DNA from: Bifidobacterium breve
GTDB taxonomy: Bacteria > Actinomycetota > Acidimicrobiia > Acidimicrobiales > Ilumatobacteraceae
DNA length: 18,587 nt
Assembly: GCA_945869715.1 (NCBI GenBank)
Contig: CAMBPP010000013.1
Span: forward strand, 1 to 18,587
Reading direction: 5' to 3'
This document shows, in pieces, positions 7,184 through 15,533 of the stretch. How positions within the stretch are numbered: position 1 is the stretch's first letter; the number at the start of each line of letters is the position of its first letter. Made by a program: the position numbers and the translations under genes. Below the pieces are notes generated by a model. It searched no databases, was not told the DNA's origin, and saw only the letters and a program-made list of their open reading frames with translations.

Positions 7184-9829
7184 ATGAGTACTCCCTCGAA
7201 TTCGTTAAGTTCCCCAGCTCGTCCGCATTCAGCTAATGAGGTGCGTAATGCTTTTCGTGATTTTTTCATTGCCAAAGGCCATGCCCAGGTTGAGTCAGCC
7301 AGCCTTATTCCTCATGACCCCACCGTGCTATTCACTGTTGCGGGAATGGTGCCCTTTAAGCCCTATTTCGTAGGTGATGAAACTCCGCCGTATCAGCGGG
7401 CAGTCAGCGTTCAAAAGTGTGCTCGTGCAGGTGGAAAGCACAACGATCTCGACGACGTTGGGCGCACAAAGCGTCACCTTGTGTTTTTCGAAATGCTCGG
7501 AAACTTTAGTTTTGGTGACTATTTCAAAGAGAGCGCCATTCCTTGGTCATGGGAACTCGTCACAGAGGTCTTCGGATTCGATGGTGACCAATTGTGGATC
7601 ACCGTTCATGAAAGTGACGATGAAGCCGAAGCTATTTGGCACGAGCAAGTAGGTGTGCCGATGTCGCGTATCCAGCGGCTCGGCGATATAGATAACTTCT
7701 GGCAAATGGGCGATACGGGTCCATGCGGACCATGCTCAGAAATTCACATCGATCGCGGGTCAGCCTTCGGCCCAGACGGTGGCCCTTTGAACGATCCATT
7801 TGGCGACCGGTTCCTTGAGTTTTGGAACCTCGTATTCATGCAATACAACCAAGCCCCCGATGGTTCGCGTACGCCATTGCCCAAACCTTCAATCGATACC
7901 GGTGCTGGCTTAGAACGCATCGTTGCACTAATGCAAAAAACAAACTCTGTGTGGGAAACCGACCTATTGATGCCATTGGTAGAACAGGCACAATCGTTAA
8001 CGGGTAAAAAGTACCTGTCTGGCGACTATGACGATAAGTCCAGTTTCAGCTTGCGCGTACTTGCAGAACATGCCCGTTCCTCCACGATGCTTGTGAACGA
8101 TGGGGTATTTCCTTCAAATGAAAACCGTGGCTATGTGCTGCGACGCATCATTCGACGCGCGGTACGACATGCTTATATTTTAGGAACCGAGAAACTGGTG
8201 ATGCCTGGTTTGGTGAACACAGCAATTGATGGAATGGGTTCGGCGTATCCCGATGTTCAAAAGAACCGTGACTTCATAGTCGATGTTCTTACCCGTGAAG
8301 AAGAGAAGTTCCGTCAAACTTTGAAAACCGGCACTCATATTCTCGATGAAGAGCTCGATAAGAGCGGTAAGAACCTCAGCGGCTCTACCGCATTTTTGTT
8401 GCACGATACCTATGGCTTTCCTCTCGAACTGACGCAAGAAATTGCGAGTGAAAGAGAAATTGAAGTTGATCTTGACGGATTCCGTGTTGAGATGGATCAG
8501 CAGCGTGATCGCGCTAAACAAGCACGCAAGGGTGGAAAAGTTGACGATTCACAAATTGCGACGTATCGCAACATCATGGAAGCTAATGGAGTCACTTCGT
8601 TCGTGGGTTACGAGTCAGTCGAGTCCGCCTCAAAAATTGTTGGGCTGAACGAATCTATTGTACATGACGGATGTTTCGAGGTTTTTCTTGACGTCACCCC
8701 TTTCTACGCTGAAAGCGGTGGTCAGGTCGGAGACACCGGATCCATTGCCAATGCCGATTGTGAATTAGAAGTTCTCGATACAACCTTCGCGCTACCCAAC
8801 TTGCGTATGCACCTGTGTCGTGTGGTGCGTGGCATTCCCAAAGTAAATGCTCAGGTTGTTGCCACCATCAACGATGCGAGGCGCACAGAAATTCGTCGTC
8901 ACCATACGGCTACTCATATGTTGCATTGGGCATTGCGCGAAGTATTAGGTGAGCATGTAAAACAGGCTGGTTCACTTGTAGAGCCAGAACGTTTGCGTTT
9001 TGACTTCAGCCATTATGCGGCCGTTTCGCAAGAAGAGCTGCGGGAAATTGAGCGCATTGCCAACTTGCAAGTGCTCAAAAACTGTGGAGTATCGGTGTAC
9101 GAAACAACAAAAGATGAAGCCACAAAGGCTGGGGCTATTGCATTTTTTGGCGATAAGTATGGTGATCTCGTGCGGGTGCTCGATGCTGGTGACTCTGTAG
9201 AACTCTGCGGAGGAACCCACGTTGGAGCCACCGGCGATATTGGTGCAATTAAAATATTGTCCGAGAGTTCTATTGGCTCAAACTTGCGTCGTATAGAAGC
9301 TGTTGCCGGAACACATTCACTTGCATTCATCCAGCAACAAAATGTCACGCTGTCTCATGCGGCAGAGTTGCTAGGCGCAACTCCCGACACCGTGAATGCC
9401 TACATAGAGCGCAAGATCGACGATATGCGTGCACTGCAAGATGAGAATCGCGTTTTGCGTTCGCGCCTTGCGGCAACCCAGGCAGGTGAAATTGCTGCGG
9501 CCGCAGTGAACGGTGGAGTAGTGCAACAAATCGATGGGTTGACGCCCGGAGATCTGCGGGAACTAGCAATAGCTATCCGCAATGTCAGCGGAATACGGGC
9601 CGTTGTGCTCGCTGGTGTTACCGACACAGGAGGCGTTGCCATCGTTGCTGCGACAACTCCGAGCGTTTCTGTTTCTGCGGGCAGCCTCATTGCGGCTGCT
9701 GCAAAGGCGGTGGGCGGCGGCGGCGGCGGAAAGGGCGACATTGCTACAGCCGGTGGAAAAAATGCCGCCGGTCTACCAGAAGCCATTTCTCTAGCTAGGG
9801 CTTCCGTTCAAGAAGCACTTGGTGCCTAG
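7184..9829 (+). CDS. alaS: Alanine-tRNA ligase (AlaRS) with editing domain
   Basis: It charges tRNA-Ala and removes mischarged Ser/Gly. The 881 residues are the full bacterial length. After a Ser/Pro-rich leader of about 15 residues, the class II core shows FRDFFIAKGHAQVESASL, TVAGMVPFKPYF, QKCARAGGKHNDLDDVGRT and FFEMLGNFSFGDYF (residues 24-114), then DTGPCGPCSEIHID and PKPSIDTGAGLERI. The editing-domain zinc ligands are intact: H574 and H578 (HTATH), C675 and H679 (CGGTH), equivalent to E. coli H564/H568/C666/H670. The C-Ala domain carries a glycine run encoded by GGC repeats (9713-9730), followed by KGDIATAGGKNAAG, normal for the family. The start has no Shine-Dalgarno (see promoter entry). 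The ruvX start follows the stop after 2 bases. Confidence 0.98.
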   Translation: MSTPSNSLSSPARPHSANEVRNAFRDFFIAKGHAQVESASLIPHDPTVLFTVAGMVPFKPYFVGDETPPYQRAVSVQKCARAGGKHNDLDDVGRTKRHLVFFEMLGNFSFGDYFKESAIPWSWELVTEVFGFDGDQLWITVHESDDEAEAIWHEQVGVPMSRIQRLGDIDNFWQMGDTGPCGPCSEIHIDRGSAFGPDGGPLNDPFGDRFLEFWNLVFMQYNQAPDGSRTPLPKPSIDTGAGLERIVALMQKTNSVWETDLLMPLVEQAQSLTGKKYLSGDYDDKSSFSLRVLAEHARSSTMLVNDGVFPSNENRGYVLRRIIRRAVRHAYILGTEKLVMPGLVNTAIDGMGSAYPDVQKNRDFIVDVLTREEEKFRQTLKTGTHILDEELDKSGKNLSGSTAFLLHDTYGFPLELTQEIASEREIEVDLDGFRVEMDQQRDRAKQARKGGKVDDSQIATYRNIMEANGVTSFVGYESVESASKIVGLNESIVHDGCFEVFLDVTPFYAESGGQVGDTGSIANADCELEVLDTTFALPNLRMHLCRVVRGIPKVNAQVVATINDARRTEIRRHHTATHMLHWALREVLGEHVKQAGSLVEPERLRFDFSHYAAVSQEELREIERIANLQVLKNCGVSVYETTKDEATKAGAIAFFGDKYGDLVRVLDAGDSVELCGGTHVGATGDIGAIKILSESSIGSNLRRIEAVAGTHSLAFIQQQNVTLSHAAELLGATPDTVNAYIERKIDDMRALQDENRVLRSRLAATQAGEIAAAAVNGGVVQQIDGLTPGDLRELAIAIRNVSGIRAVVLAGVTDTGGVAIVAATTPSVSVSAGSLIAAAAKAVGGGGGGKGDIATAGGKNAAGLPEAISLARASVQEALGA

Positions 9830-9831
9830 TT

Positions 9832-10263
9832 GTGACGAGGCCTTTGCGCGTACTTGGTATCGACTTAGGTTCAAAACGAATAGGCATAGCGGTCAGCGAT
9901 CGCAGCGGAACCATTGCATCGCCTCTTTTGGTTCTACAGCGAACCGGTAGTACAAAAAAAGATCACGACAACATTCGTCTGTTGGTGGAAGAAGAAGAAT
10001 GTGAAGCTGTTGTTGTTGGTCTGCCCCTGTCAATGGATGGTTCCGTGGGGAAAGCCGCAAGTGCAGCCATTGCCGAGACAAAGCAATTGGCTACCGTGGT
10101 CAATGTGCCTGTAAGTACCTACGATGAGCGCCTCACAACGGTGAGTGCAGACAGAGCGATGATTGAAGCAAAGATGAATGCTCAGGCACGCCGTCGCGTG
10201 GTCGATAAAGTTGCTGCTGCTGTCATGTTGCAATCATGGCTCGATCGTCAGGCGAACCTGTAG
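9832..10263 (+). CDS. ruvX: YqgF/RuvX family RNase H-fold nuclease (putative Holliday junction resolvase / pre-16S rRNA nuclease)
   Basis: This 143-residue YqgF protein has an RNase H-like fold. Members are linked to 16S rRNA 5'-end maturation in E. coli and to Holliday junction resolution in mycobacteria. Conserved motifs: RVLGIDLGSKRIGIAVSD (residues 5-22, catalytic Asp in IDLG), VVGLPLSMDGSVG, YDERLTT with its acidic Glu, and the C-terminal VDKVAAAVMLQ with the last acidic residue. All expected acidic residues are present. The GTG start is chosen because it lies immediately before MTRPLRVLGID, with only 2 bases between it and the alaS stop. The TAG stop is directly followed by the mltG ATG, so translation is probably coupled. 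Confidence 0.94.
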   Translation: MTRPLRVLGIDLGSKRIGIAVSDRSGTIASPLLVLQRTGSTKKDHDNIRLLVEEEECEAVVVGLPLSMDGSVGKAASAAIAETKQLATVVNVPVSTYDERLTTVSADRAMIEAKMNAQARRRVVDKVAAAVMLQSWLDRQANL

Positions 10264-11418
10264 ATGACCAACGACTGGAACGAAGACCCGTGGGATATCG
10301 TCGACGAAGTTCCCGTCCACGACCTTGCAACGCAAGGGCAAACAACAGGTCCTTCGCGGTCACTTGTTCTCATTGTCGTCAGTGTTTTCATTGCCTTGGT
10401 ACTCATTGCTGGTGGTGGGTCGCTGTGGTACCTGCGTCAGGTAAACCCAGTTGGTGACCCGACGAGTGCCGTGAACTTCACAGTGGCGGCCAATGACACA
10501 TTGAACAATGTGAGTAGCAGGCTTGAAAAAGAAAAAATCATTACCAGTGCTCGAGTTTTTCGTTGGTATGTGGGGCGCAAGGGCGGCATCACGTTTTACC
10601 CGGGTTATTTCCTTTTGAAGCCCCACGACCACATGGGCAACATTATGGCCGTGCTGAATACGCCGCCGGAACAAACATTTACCAATGTCACATTCCCTGA
10701 GGGTTTCACCCTGGAGCAAATGGCTTCACGACTTGCTGAAAAAGTGCCGCGACTCGATGCCGCAAACTTCTTGCAGCAGTCGGTGAGTGGTGTGGCTACT
10801 TCAGCGTTTGCGCCCAATGGGTCAACAAACCTCGAGGGCTTATTGTTTCCCGATACTTACCAAATATCTGGTGACGATTCAGCTACTCGCGTGTTGCAGA
10901 GAATGGCTGGCCTCATGGAGCGGGTAGGGCGACAAGAAGGCATTTCAAAATCTGAAGCACAACTCGGATACAGCCCATATGAAGTTCTTACCGTGGCGTC
11001 AATGATTGAACGCGAAGCAAAGGTCGACGCCGATCGTCCAAAAATTGCGCGTGTCATTTATAACCGCTTGAAGCGCAAGATGCTGCTGCAAATAGATGCA
11101 ACCTTGCGGTACAAGCAAGACGCAGCACTATCAATTGGCGAACTGCAGAAAATTGATTTCCTCTATAACACCTATTTGTACAAAGGCCTGCCACCAACAC
11201 CTATTGCACAACCTGGTCGCGCCTCAATACGAGCAGCATTGAACCCTTCTCCCAACCCGTCAGCGGGAGACCCCATCTGCGTTGGGTTGAAGGCAAATGA
11301 AAAGTGTGAATATCTGTATTACGTCATTGCAGATAAAGAGGGCGGACACGTTTTCGCTGCAACATTTGCACAGCACGAAGCAAACATCGCCAAGGCCCAA
11401 TTGGCAGGTGTGATGTGA
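10264..11418 (+). CDS. mltG: Endolytic murein transglycosylase MltG (YceG)
   Basis: This inner-membrane enzyme cleaves nascent glycan strands and is thought to end peptidoglycan polymerisation. It has 384 residues. An acidic cytoplasmic N-terminus (about 1-32) is followed by one transmembrane helix (about 34-56, LVLIVVSVFIALVLIAGGG). Then come an extracytoplasmic LysM-like part and the YceG catalytic region: TFPEGFTLEQMA (143-154), LEGLLFPDTYQI (190-201), SMIEREAKVDADR with the likely catalytic Glu249 (equivalent to E. coli E218), QIDATLRY and YNTYLYKGLPPTPIAQPGRA. The C-terminus holds the usual GHVFAATFAQHEANIA. The gene abuts ruvX with no spacer and overlaps aroE by 4 bases (GTGA). Confidence 0.95.
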   Translation: MTNDWNEDPWDIVDEVPVHDLATQGQTTGPSRSLVLIVVSVFIALVLIAGGGSLWYLRQVNPVGDPTSAVNFTVAANDTLNNVSSRLEKEKIITSARVFRWYVGRKGGITFYPGYFLLKPHDHMGNIMAVLNTPPEQTFTNVTFPEGFTLEQMASRLAEKVPRLDAANFLQQSVSGVATSAFAPNGSTNLEGLLFPDTYQISGDDSATRVLQRMAGLMERVGRQEGISKSEAQLGYSPYEVLTVASMIEREAKVDADRPKIARVIYNRLKRKMLLQIDATLRYKQDAALSIGELQKIDFLYNTYLYKGLPPTPIAQPGRASIRAALNPSPNPSAGDPICVGLKANEKCEYLYYVIADKEGGHVFAATFAQHEANIAKAQLAGVM

Positions 11419-12281
11419 ATCGAGGAGAAAACGCACTCAACATGCATCACTCAGCACGTATTTCGTGCGTGCTCGGACAACCAGTTGTTCACAGTTTGTC
11501 TCCGGCAATTCACAACGACTGTTTTGAACACAGTGCAGTGAATGCGCGATATTTCTCCTGTGATGTGTCGCCGAAAAATCTTGAAAGCATGGTCAGGAGT
11601 CTGCGATCGCAGCACTTCCTTGGCGCTTCAGTCACCATGCCGCACAAAGAGGCTGTTCTCTCGCTGTGCGACACAGTTTCTTTGCGGGCTCGAGCGTTGT
11701 CATCAGTGAATACTCTGATTCCCCAAGCTGATGGCAGTTTGCATGGCGACTCCACCGACGGCGCAGGTTGCGTTGATGCGCTCGCACATCATGGAGTGCA
11801 TCTGCAAGGGAAGTCGGTGCTTGTCATTGGCGCCGGAGCTACTGCACGGGCATGTATTGAGGCCTTGTCGCATACTGATGTAACGCGTATTGGCGTGTTG
11901 AATCGATCAGAAGATCGTGCACAGCAAGCAACGCAACTTTCCGCGGGGAAGGGCTATGTTGCGCAACTCTCCGACGTCCCAGAAGTAGATGTTGTCATTC
12001 ACACAACTCCTGTTGGCATGAAACAAGGTGTTCCTGGGGGCGAGTCTTCACTTCCCATGAACGTGTTGAGGTCTCACCACGTTGTTCTCGATGCCGTCTA
12101 TCAGCCACTGGAAACTCAATTGCTGCTCGACGCGCGAAACATAGGGGCGCAGGCCATTGACGGGCTGTGGATGTTGGTTTACCAAGCAAAGGCACAACAA
12201 TTGCTGTGGACTGGGTCGAATCCAGACCCATTACGGATGCGAATTGCTGCAGAGCGCGAACTCGCACAGCGGGGCAGATAA
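11415..12281 (+). CDS. aroE: Shikimate dehydrogenase
   Basis: It reduces 3-dehydroshikimate to shikimate with NADPH. With the GTG start the protein has 288 residues. Visible motifs: substrate-binding GQPVVHSLSPAIHN (21-34), ASVTMPHKEAV with catalytic Lys78, SVNT (97-100), STDGAG with catalytic Asp115 (the family usually has NTD, here STD), Rossmann VIGAGATARACIEAL (138-152), NADP-binding NRSEDRA, TTPVGM and DGLWMLVYQA near the end. The GTG overlaps the mltG stop (GTGA), which favours coupled translation. An ATG at 11442 would give a more usual short N-terminus (MHHSARISCVLGQP); a GAGGAG at 11422-11427 is 14 bases from it, longer than ideal, so the start is undecided. First gene of the shikimate block. 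Confidence 0.94.
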   Translation: MNRGENALNMHHSARISCVLGQPVVHSLSPAIHNDCFEHSAVNARYFSCDVSPKNLESMVRSLRSQHFLGASVTMPHKEAVLSLCDTVSLRARALSSVNTLIPQADGSLHGDSTDGAGCVDALAHHGVHLQGKSVLVIGAGATARACIEALSHTDVTRIGVLNRSEDRAQQATQLSAGKGYVAQLSDVPEVDVVIHTTPVGMKQGVPGGESSLPMNVLRSHHVVLDAVYQPLETQLLLDARNIGAQAIDGLWMLVYQAKAQQLLWTGSNPDPLRMRIAAERELAQRGR

Positions 12282-12292
12282 CCTCTGAAGCA

Positions 12293-13453
12293 ATGTTGCG
12301 CTATCTCACTGCCGGTGAATCTCATGGTCAAGCCCTCGTCGTTATTGTGGAAGGGCTTCCTGCAGGGTTGCCCGTCACCATGGAAGACATCCAAGAGGAA
12401 ATGGGTCGCAGGCGCTTGGGTTTTGGCCGAGGGCCACGTCAGCGCTTCGAAGTCGATGAAATTTTGCTTCTCGGTGGTGTTCGCCATGGGCGCACTCTGG
12501 GTTCGCCCGTCGCAATTCAAATTCAAAACACTGAATGGTTCCGCAGCGATAAATGGCACGAAGAGATGTCTCCTGCCCCCGGTCAAACGAAAGATCCACT
12601 CACACAGCCGCGCCCTGGTCACGCAGACCTCGCGGGAATGCAAAAATATGGATTTACCGATGCTCGCGATGTTCTTGAACGGGCAAGCGCTCGCGAAACT
12701 GCAGCACGTGTAGCTGCCGGAGCTCTTGCGAAGCTTCTTTTGCGTTCCATTGGCGTTGAAGTGCTTTCTCATGTCATTCAAATGGGTGACGTGCGGGCCC
12801 CTTCACAGGTGCGACCCACCATGTCCGACCTTGCTGCAGTCGACGAAAGTCCTGTGCGCTGTTTCGACGCATCGGTTGAAGCGCGCATGGTGACGGCAAT
12901 TGAAGACGCTGCGCGTGAAGGCGACAGCCTCGGTGGAGTAGTTGAGGTTCTTGCTTATGGCGTACCTGTAGGCCTGGGCAGTCATGTTCATTGGGACCGC
13001 AAGATCGACTCCATGTTGGCCCAAGCGGTCATGAGCATCCAGGCAGTTAAAGGTGTGGAAATTGGCGACGGTTTTGAAGTTGCAGGCCGTCGAGGCAGCC
13101 AGGCCCACGATGCAATTGAATGGGATGTAACAAATGGTGCTTATCGTCGGCTCTCGGCGTTGTCCGGTGGTACTGAGGGCGGAATGACGACGGGTGAAAT
13201 GGTTGTGGTGCGAGCTGCAATGAAGCCATTAGCCACGTTGAATAAGCCAACACTGCAAACGGTCGACACTGTCACAAAAGAAAACACGGTGAGTTTCAAA
13301 GAGCGCACCGATGTCACTGCTGTGCCGGCCATGGGAGTGGTTGCAGAAACCATGGTTGCCTTAGTTCTTGCTGCTGAAGCACAAAGGAAATTCGGTGGTG
13401 ACTCCGTTGCGGAATTCCAAAGGAATCATCGGTCCTTTATTGAGTCGTTGTGA
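12293..13453 (+). CDS. aroC: Chorismate synthase
   Basis: It converts 5-enolpyruvylshikimate-3-phosphate to chorismate using reduced FMN, the last shikimate-pathway step. The ATG at 12293 gives 386 residues and begins MLRYLTAGESHGQAL, the standard family N-terminus. The frame is open further upstream to an ATG at 12167, but that would add 42 unconserved residues overlapping aroE and is rejected. Motifs: MGRRRLGFGRGPRQ, GGVRHGRTLGSPVA, RPGHADLAGMQKYG, ARETAARVAAGA, DSLGGVVEV, GGTEGGMTTGE and FKERTDVTAVPAMGVVAE. The enzyme looks complete. It starts 11 bases after the aroE stop and overlaps aroK by 4 bases (GTGA). Confidence 0.97.
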   Translation: MLRYLTAGESHGQALVVIVEGLPAGLPVTMEDIQEEMGRRRLGFGRGPRQRFEVDEILLLGGVRHGRTLGSPVAIQIQNTEWFRSDKWHEEMSPAPGQTKDPLTQPRPGHADLAGMQKYGFTDARDVLERASARETAARVAAGALAKLLLRSIGVEVLSHVIQMGDVRAPSQVRPTMSDLAAVDESPVRCFDASVEARMVTAIEDAAREGDSLGGVVEVLAYGVPVGLGSHVHWDRKIDSMLAQAVMSIQAVKGVEIGDGFEVAGRRGSQAHDAIEWDVTNGAYRRLSALSGGTEGGMTTGEMVVVRAAMKPLATLNKPTLQTVDTVTKENTVSFKERTDVTAVPAMGVVAETMVALVLAAEAQRKFGGDSVAEFQRNHRSFIESL

Positions 13454-14013
13454 ACAGTGCGCCTATTCCGGTGCATCATGTTGTTCTCATTGGGTTAATG
13501 GGCACAGGTAAAAGTACGGTCGGGCGAGTTTTGGCGAAGGAACTAGATCGAGACTTTGTCGATACCGATGCTGCCATCGAGCGAGATGCGCAAAAAGATA
13601 TCGCTCATATTTTTACTGAAGATGGCGAAGACTATTTTCGCTTGCAAGAAATTGCGAAACTCACAGAGCTTCTCAACGAAGGGCGTCCTCTTGTTATTTC
13701 TACTGGTGGTGGAATTCTTGAATCTGTGAAGTGCCGAACACTTCTTGCAGAAAAAAAGAGTGAGGGAACCTTGGTCGTTTGGCTACAGGCTTCTCTAGAC
13801 ATCATGCTTGAACGTACGGCCCGTTCTCCGCACAGGCCGTTGTTGGCTCAGGCCAAAGGAAAAGGCGCACGCGAAGACATCTTGAAGTCGCTGGAGGCTC
13901 GAAGGGCTCCTTGGTACGGCGAGGCCGCCGATTTGGAAATTTCCACCGACACAATGTCGATTCAACGTATTGTGAGAACCGTGATATCAACTATCAATTA
14001 TTCTGCGTTGTGA
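13450..14013 (+). CDS. aroK: Shikimate kinase
   Basis: It phosphorylates shikimate at the 3-OH with ATP. The 187-residue length is usual. Visible: P-loop GLMGTGKST (15-23), shikimate-binding DTD (38-40), FRLQE with the substrate Arg64, STGGG (84-88), lid segment SPHRPLL with the lid Arg, and the late EARRAPWYGEAADLEI adenine-binding region. The GTG start overlaps the aroC stop (GTGA), and the N-terminus up to VVLIGLMG fits the family. The aroB ATG follows the stop by 7 bases. Confidence 0.96.
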   Translation: MNSAPIPVHHVVLIGLMGTGKSTVGRVLAKELDRDFVDTDAAIERDAQKDIAHIFTEDGEDYFRLQEIAKLTELLNEGRPLVISTGGGILESVKCRTLLAEKKSEGTLVVWLQASLDIMLERTARSPHRPLLAQAKGKGAREDILKSLEARRAPWYGEAADLEISTDTMSIQRIVRTVISTINYSAL

Positions 14014-14020
14014 GCACCAT

Positions 14021-15055
14021 ATGAGCCTGAATTCATTGCCATCCATTCAAGAAGTCCTCGTGCCGCTCGGCGAGCGGTCATATAGCGTTTTCGTGGGAAA
14101 GGGTGCTGTCTCTCACATCCATCGGCTCTTGCCACAGTCGGCTAAGCGTGCAGTCGTGGTCACCCAGTCTGGAATTGCAGCCATACCCGATTTGGAAATT
14201 CCTACACTAACTATTCATATACCTGCTGGTGAAGAACATAAATCTTTATCAACTATTGAAGATCTGTGTCGCCAATTTGCGCAGTTTGGACTCACGCGCA
14301 ACGACATGGTTATTGGTGTAGGCGGTGGGTTGGTAACAGATGTCGCCGGATTCGCAGCGTCTTCCTATCATCGAGGTACTGCTGTAGTTCATGTGGCAAC
14401 CACTCTTTTGGCCATGGTCGATGCTGCAATTGGGGGAAAGACGGGGGTCAACCTTCCTGAAGGCAAAAACCTTGTGGGTGCGTTTTGGCAACCCAGTGGA
14501 GTTGTTTGCGATACCAATTATTTAGACACGTTGCCAGAAAAAGAATTGCGTTGCGGCTGGGGAGAAGTGGCGAAGTATCACTTTCTCACTGGTGACGACA
14601 TGCTCGCCCTTTCAGTTGAAGAACGTATAGCACTCTGCGTGAAAATTAAGGCCGATATTGTGGCAGCCGATGAACGTGAAGGCGGCATTAGGGCGTTGTT
14701 GAACTATGGCCATACGTTTGGTCATGCCATTGAAACCACCACGCACCACCAATATGCCCACGGTGAAGCCGTAGCAATTGGCATGCTCTGTGCGGCGCAT
14801 CTTGCTCACGTCTTGGGTCGTATTGATAGCGCAAGAGTGGAGCACCACTACAATGTCATTCGCAAGTATGGCTTGCAAGCAGCTTTGCCCAGTGGTGTGA
14901 GTGCGCAAGAGTTTCTAGAAGTCATGGCACGAGACAAAAAAGCTATCGACGGACTCACTTTTATTCTCGATGGACCAAAAGGCTTAGAAACAGTCTCGCC
15001 GGTTGCGCAAGAGTCGGTCGTTGAGGCTTTAAATCGCATGGCGACCAAGTCGTAA
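14021..15055 (+). CDS. aroB: 3-dehydroquinate synthase
   Basis: It closes DAHP to 3-dehydroquinate using NAD+ and a divalent metal. It has 344 residues. Motifs: IPAGEEHKS (67-75), the NAD-binding GVGGGLVTDVAGFAAS (99-114), TTLLAMVDAAIGGKTGVN (127-144), KNLVGAFWQP, GWGEVAKYH, NYGHTFGHAIE and HGEAVAIGM. The metal ligands appear to be Glu182, His231 and His247, all present. MARDKKAIDG near the C-terminus is also conserved. No clear Shine-Dalgarno precedes the ATG; coupling to aroK across the 7-base gap is likely. Confidence 0.97.
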   Translation: MSLNSLPSIQEVLVPLGERSYSVFVGKGAVSHIHRLLPQSAKRAVVVTQSGIAAIPDLEIPTLTIHIPAGEEHKSLSTIEDLCRQFAQFGLTRNDMVIGVGGGLVTDVAGFAASSYHRGTAVVHVATTLLAMVDAAIGGKTGVNLPEGKNLVGAFWQPSGVVCDTNYLDTLPEKELRCGWGEVAKYHFLTGDDMLALSVEERIALCVKIKADIVAADEREGGIRALLNYGHTFGHAIETTTHHQYAHGEAVAIGMLCAAHLAHVLGRIDSARVEHHYNVIRKYGLQAALPSGVSAQEFLEVMARDKKAIDGLTFILDGPKGLETVSPVAQESVVEALNRMATKS

Positions 15056-15071
15056 AGAGGTACTCTGCATT

Positions 15072-15533
15072 ATGTCTCTCGAAAAAAATATGAAGTCGGT
15101 GCTTTTGTTGCACGGTCCCAACCTGCAACTATTAGGTTCACGTGAACCCGAAATTTACGGCTCTGCAACGCTCCTCGACCATGTTGCAACTGTGCGAAAG
15201 GCCGTCGAAGTGCTCGGCTGGTCGCTCACCGATATTCAGTCGAATAATGAAGCAGATCTTGTGGCTGCCATCCACGATGCGCGACAAAACCATGCGGCAA
15301 TCATTATTAACCCCGGAGCCTTCACGCATTACTCCTGGGCAATTCACGATGCATTAAGTGCCTATAGCGGCCCCATCGTTGAAGTGCACTTGTCGCAGCC
15401 TCTGCGGCGTGAATCATGGCGCCATGTCAGTGTGGTCGCCCCGCTCGCAATAGGCAGCATCGCCGGCTTTGGGGCCGCAGGCTACGAGTTGGCCGTCGCT
15501 GGCTTATCTCATTATTTCCAGTCACATCACTAA
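15072..15533 (+). CDS. aroQ: Type II 3-dehydroquinate dehydratase
   Basis: It dehydrates 3-dehydroquinate to 3-dehydroshikimate; the type II enzyme forms a small dodecameric fold. It has 153 residues. Motifs: LLLHGPNLQLLGSREPEIYG (11-30) with the lid Arg24 and catalytic Tyr29, QSNNEADLV, INPGAFTHYSWAIHDAL with Asn80, and EVHLSQPLRRESWRHVS with His106. Small departures: GPNLQ where GPNLN is common, NNEAD for NxEGx, and HLSQ where HLSN is common. None removes a key catalytic residue. An AAAGAGG lies 11 bases before this ATG; the ATG at 15090 (MKSVLLLHGPN) is an equally family-like alternative. The stop overlaps the next start by one base (TAATG). Confidence 0.95.
   Translation: MSLEKNMKSVLLLHGPNLQLLGSREPEIYGSATLLDHVATVRKAVEVLGWSLTDIQSNNEADLVAAIHDARQNHAAIIINPGAFTHYSWAIHDALSAYSGPIVEVHLSQPLRRESWRHVSVVAPLAIGSIAGFGAAGYELAVAGLSHYFQSHH

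Noticed and set aside
9713..9730. Short GGC trinucleotide run in alaS
   Set aside because: It encodes the glycine run that is normal in the AlaRS C-terminal domain; it might be prone to slippage but gives no sign of being a regulatory or mobile repeat.
12167..12292. Upstream ATG extending aroC by 42 residues
   Set aside because: The extra residues lie wholly over the aroE 3' end and its spacer, and do not resemble chorismate synthase; MLRYLTAGESHGQ at 12293 is the family start.
12179..12781. 200-codon open frame on the minus strand opposite aroC
   Set aside because: It lies within a complete, conserved aroC and has no recognisable protein features; treated as a coding shadow.
15416..15532. 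Upstream start extending the M24 peptidase by 39 residues
   Set aside because: The added Arg-rich sequence is the aroQ coding strand read in another frame; the TAATG junction at 15531-15535 is the natural start.
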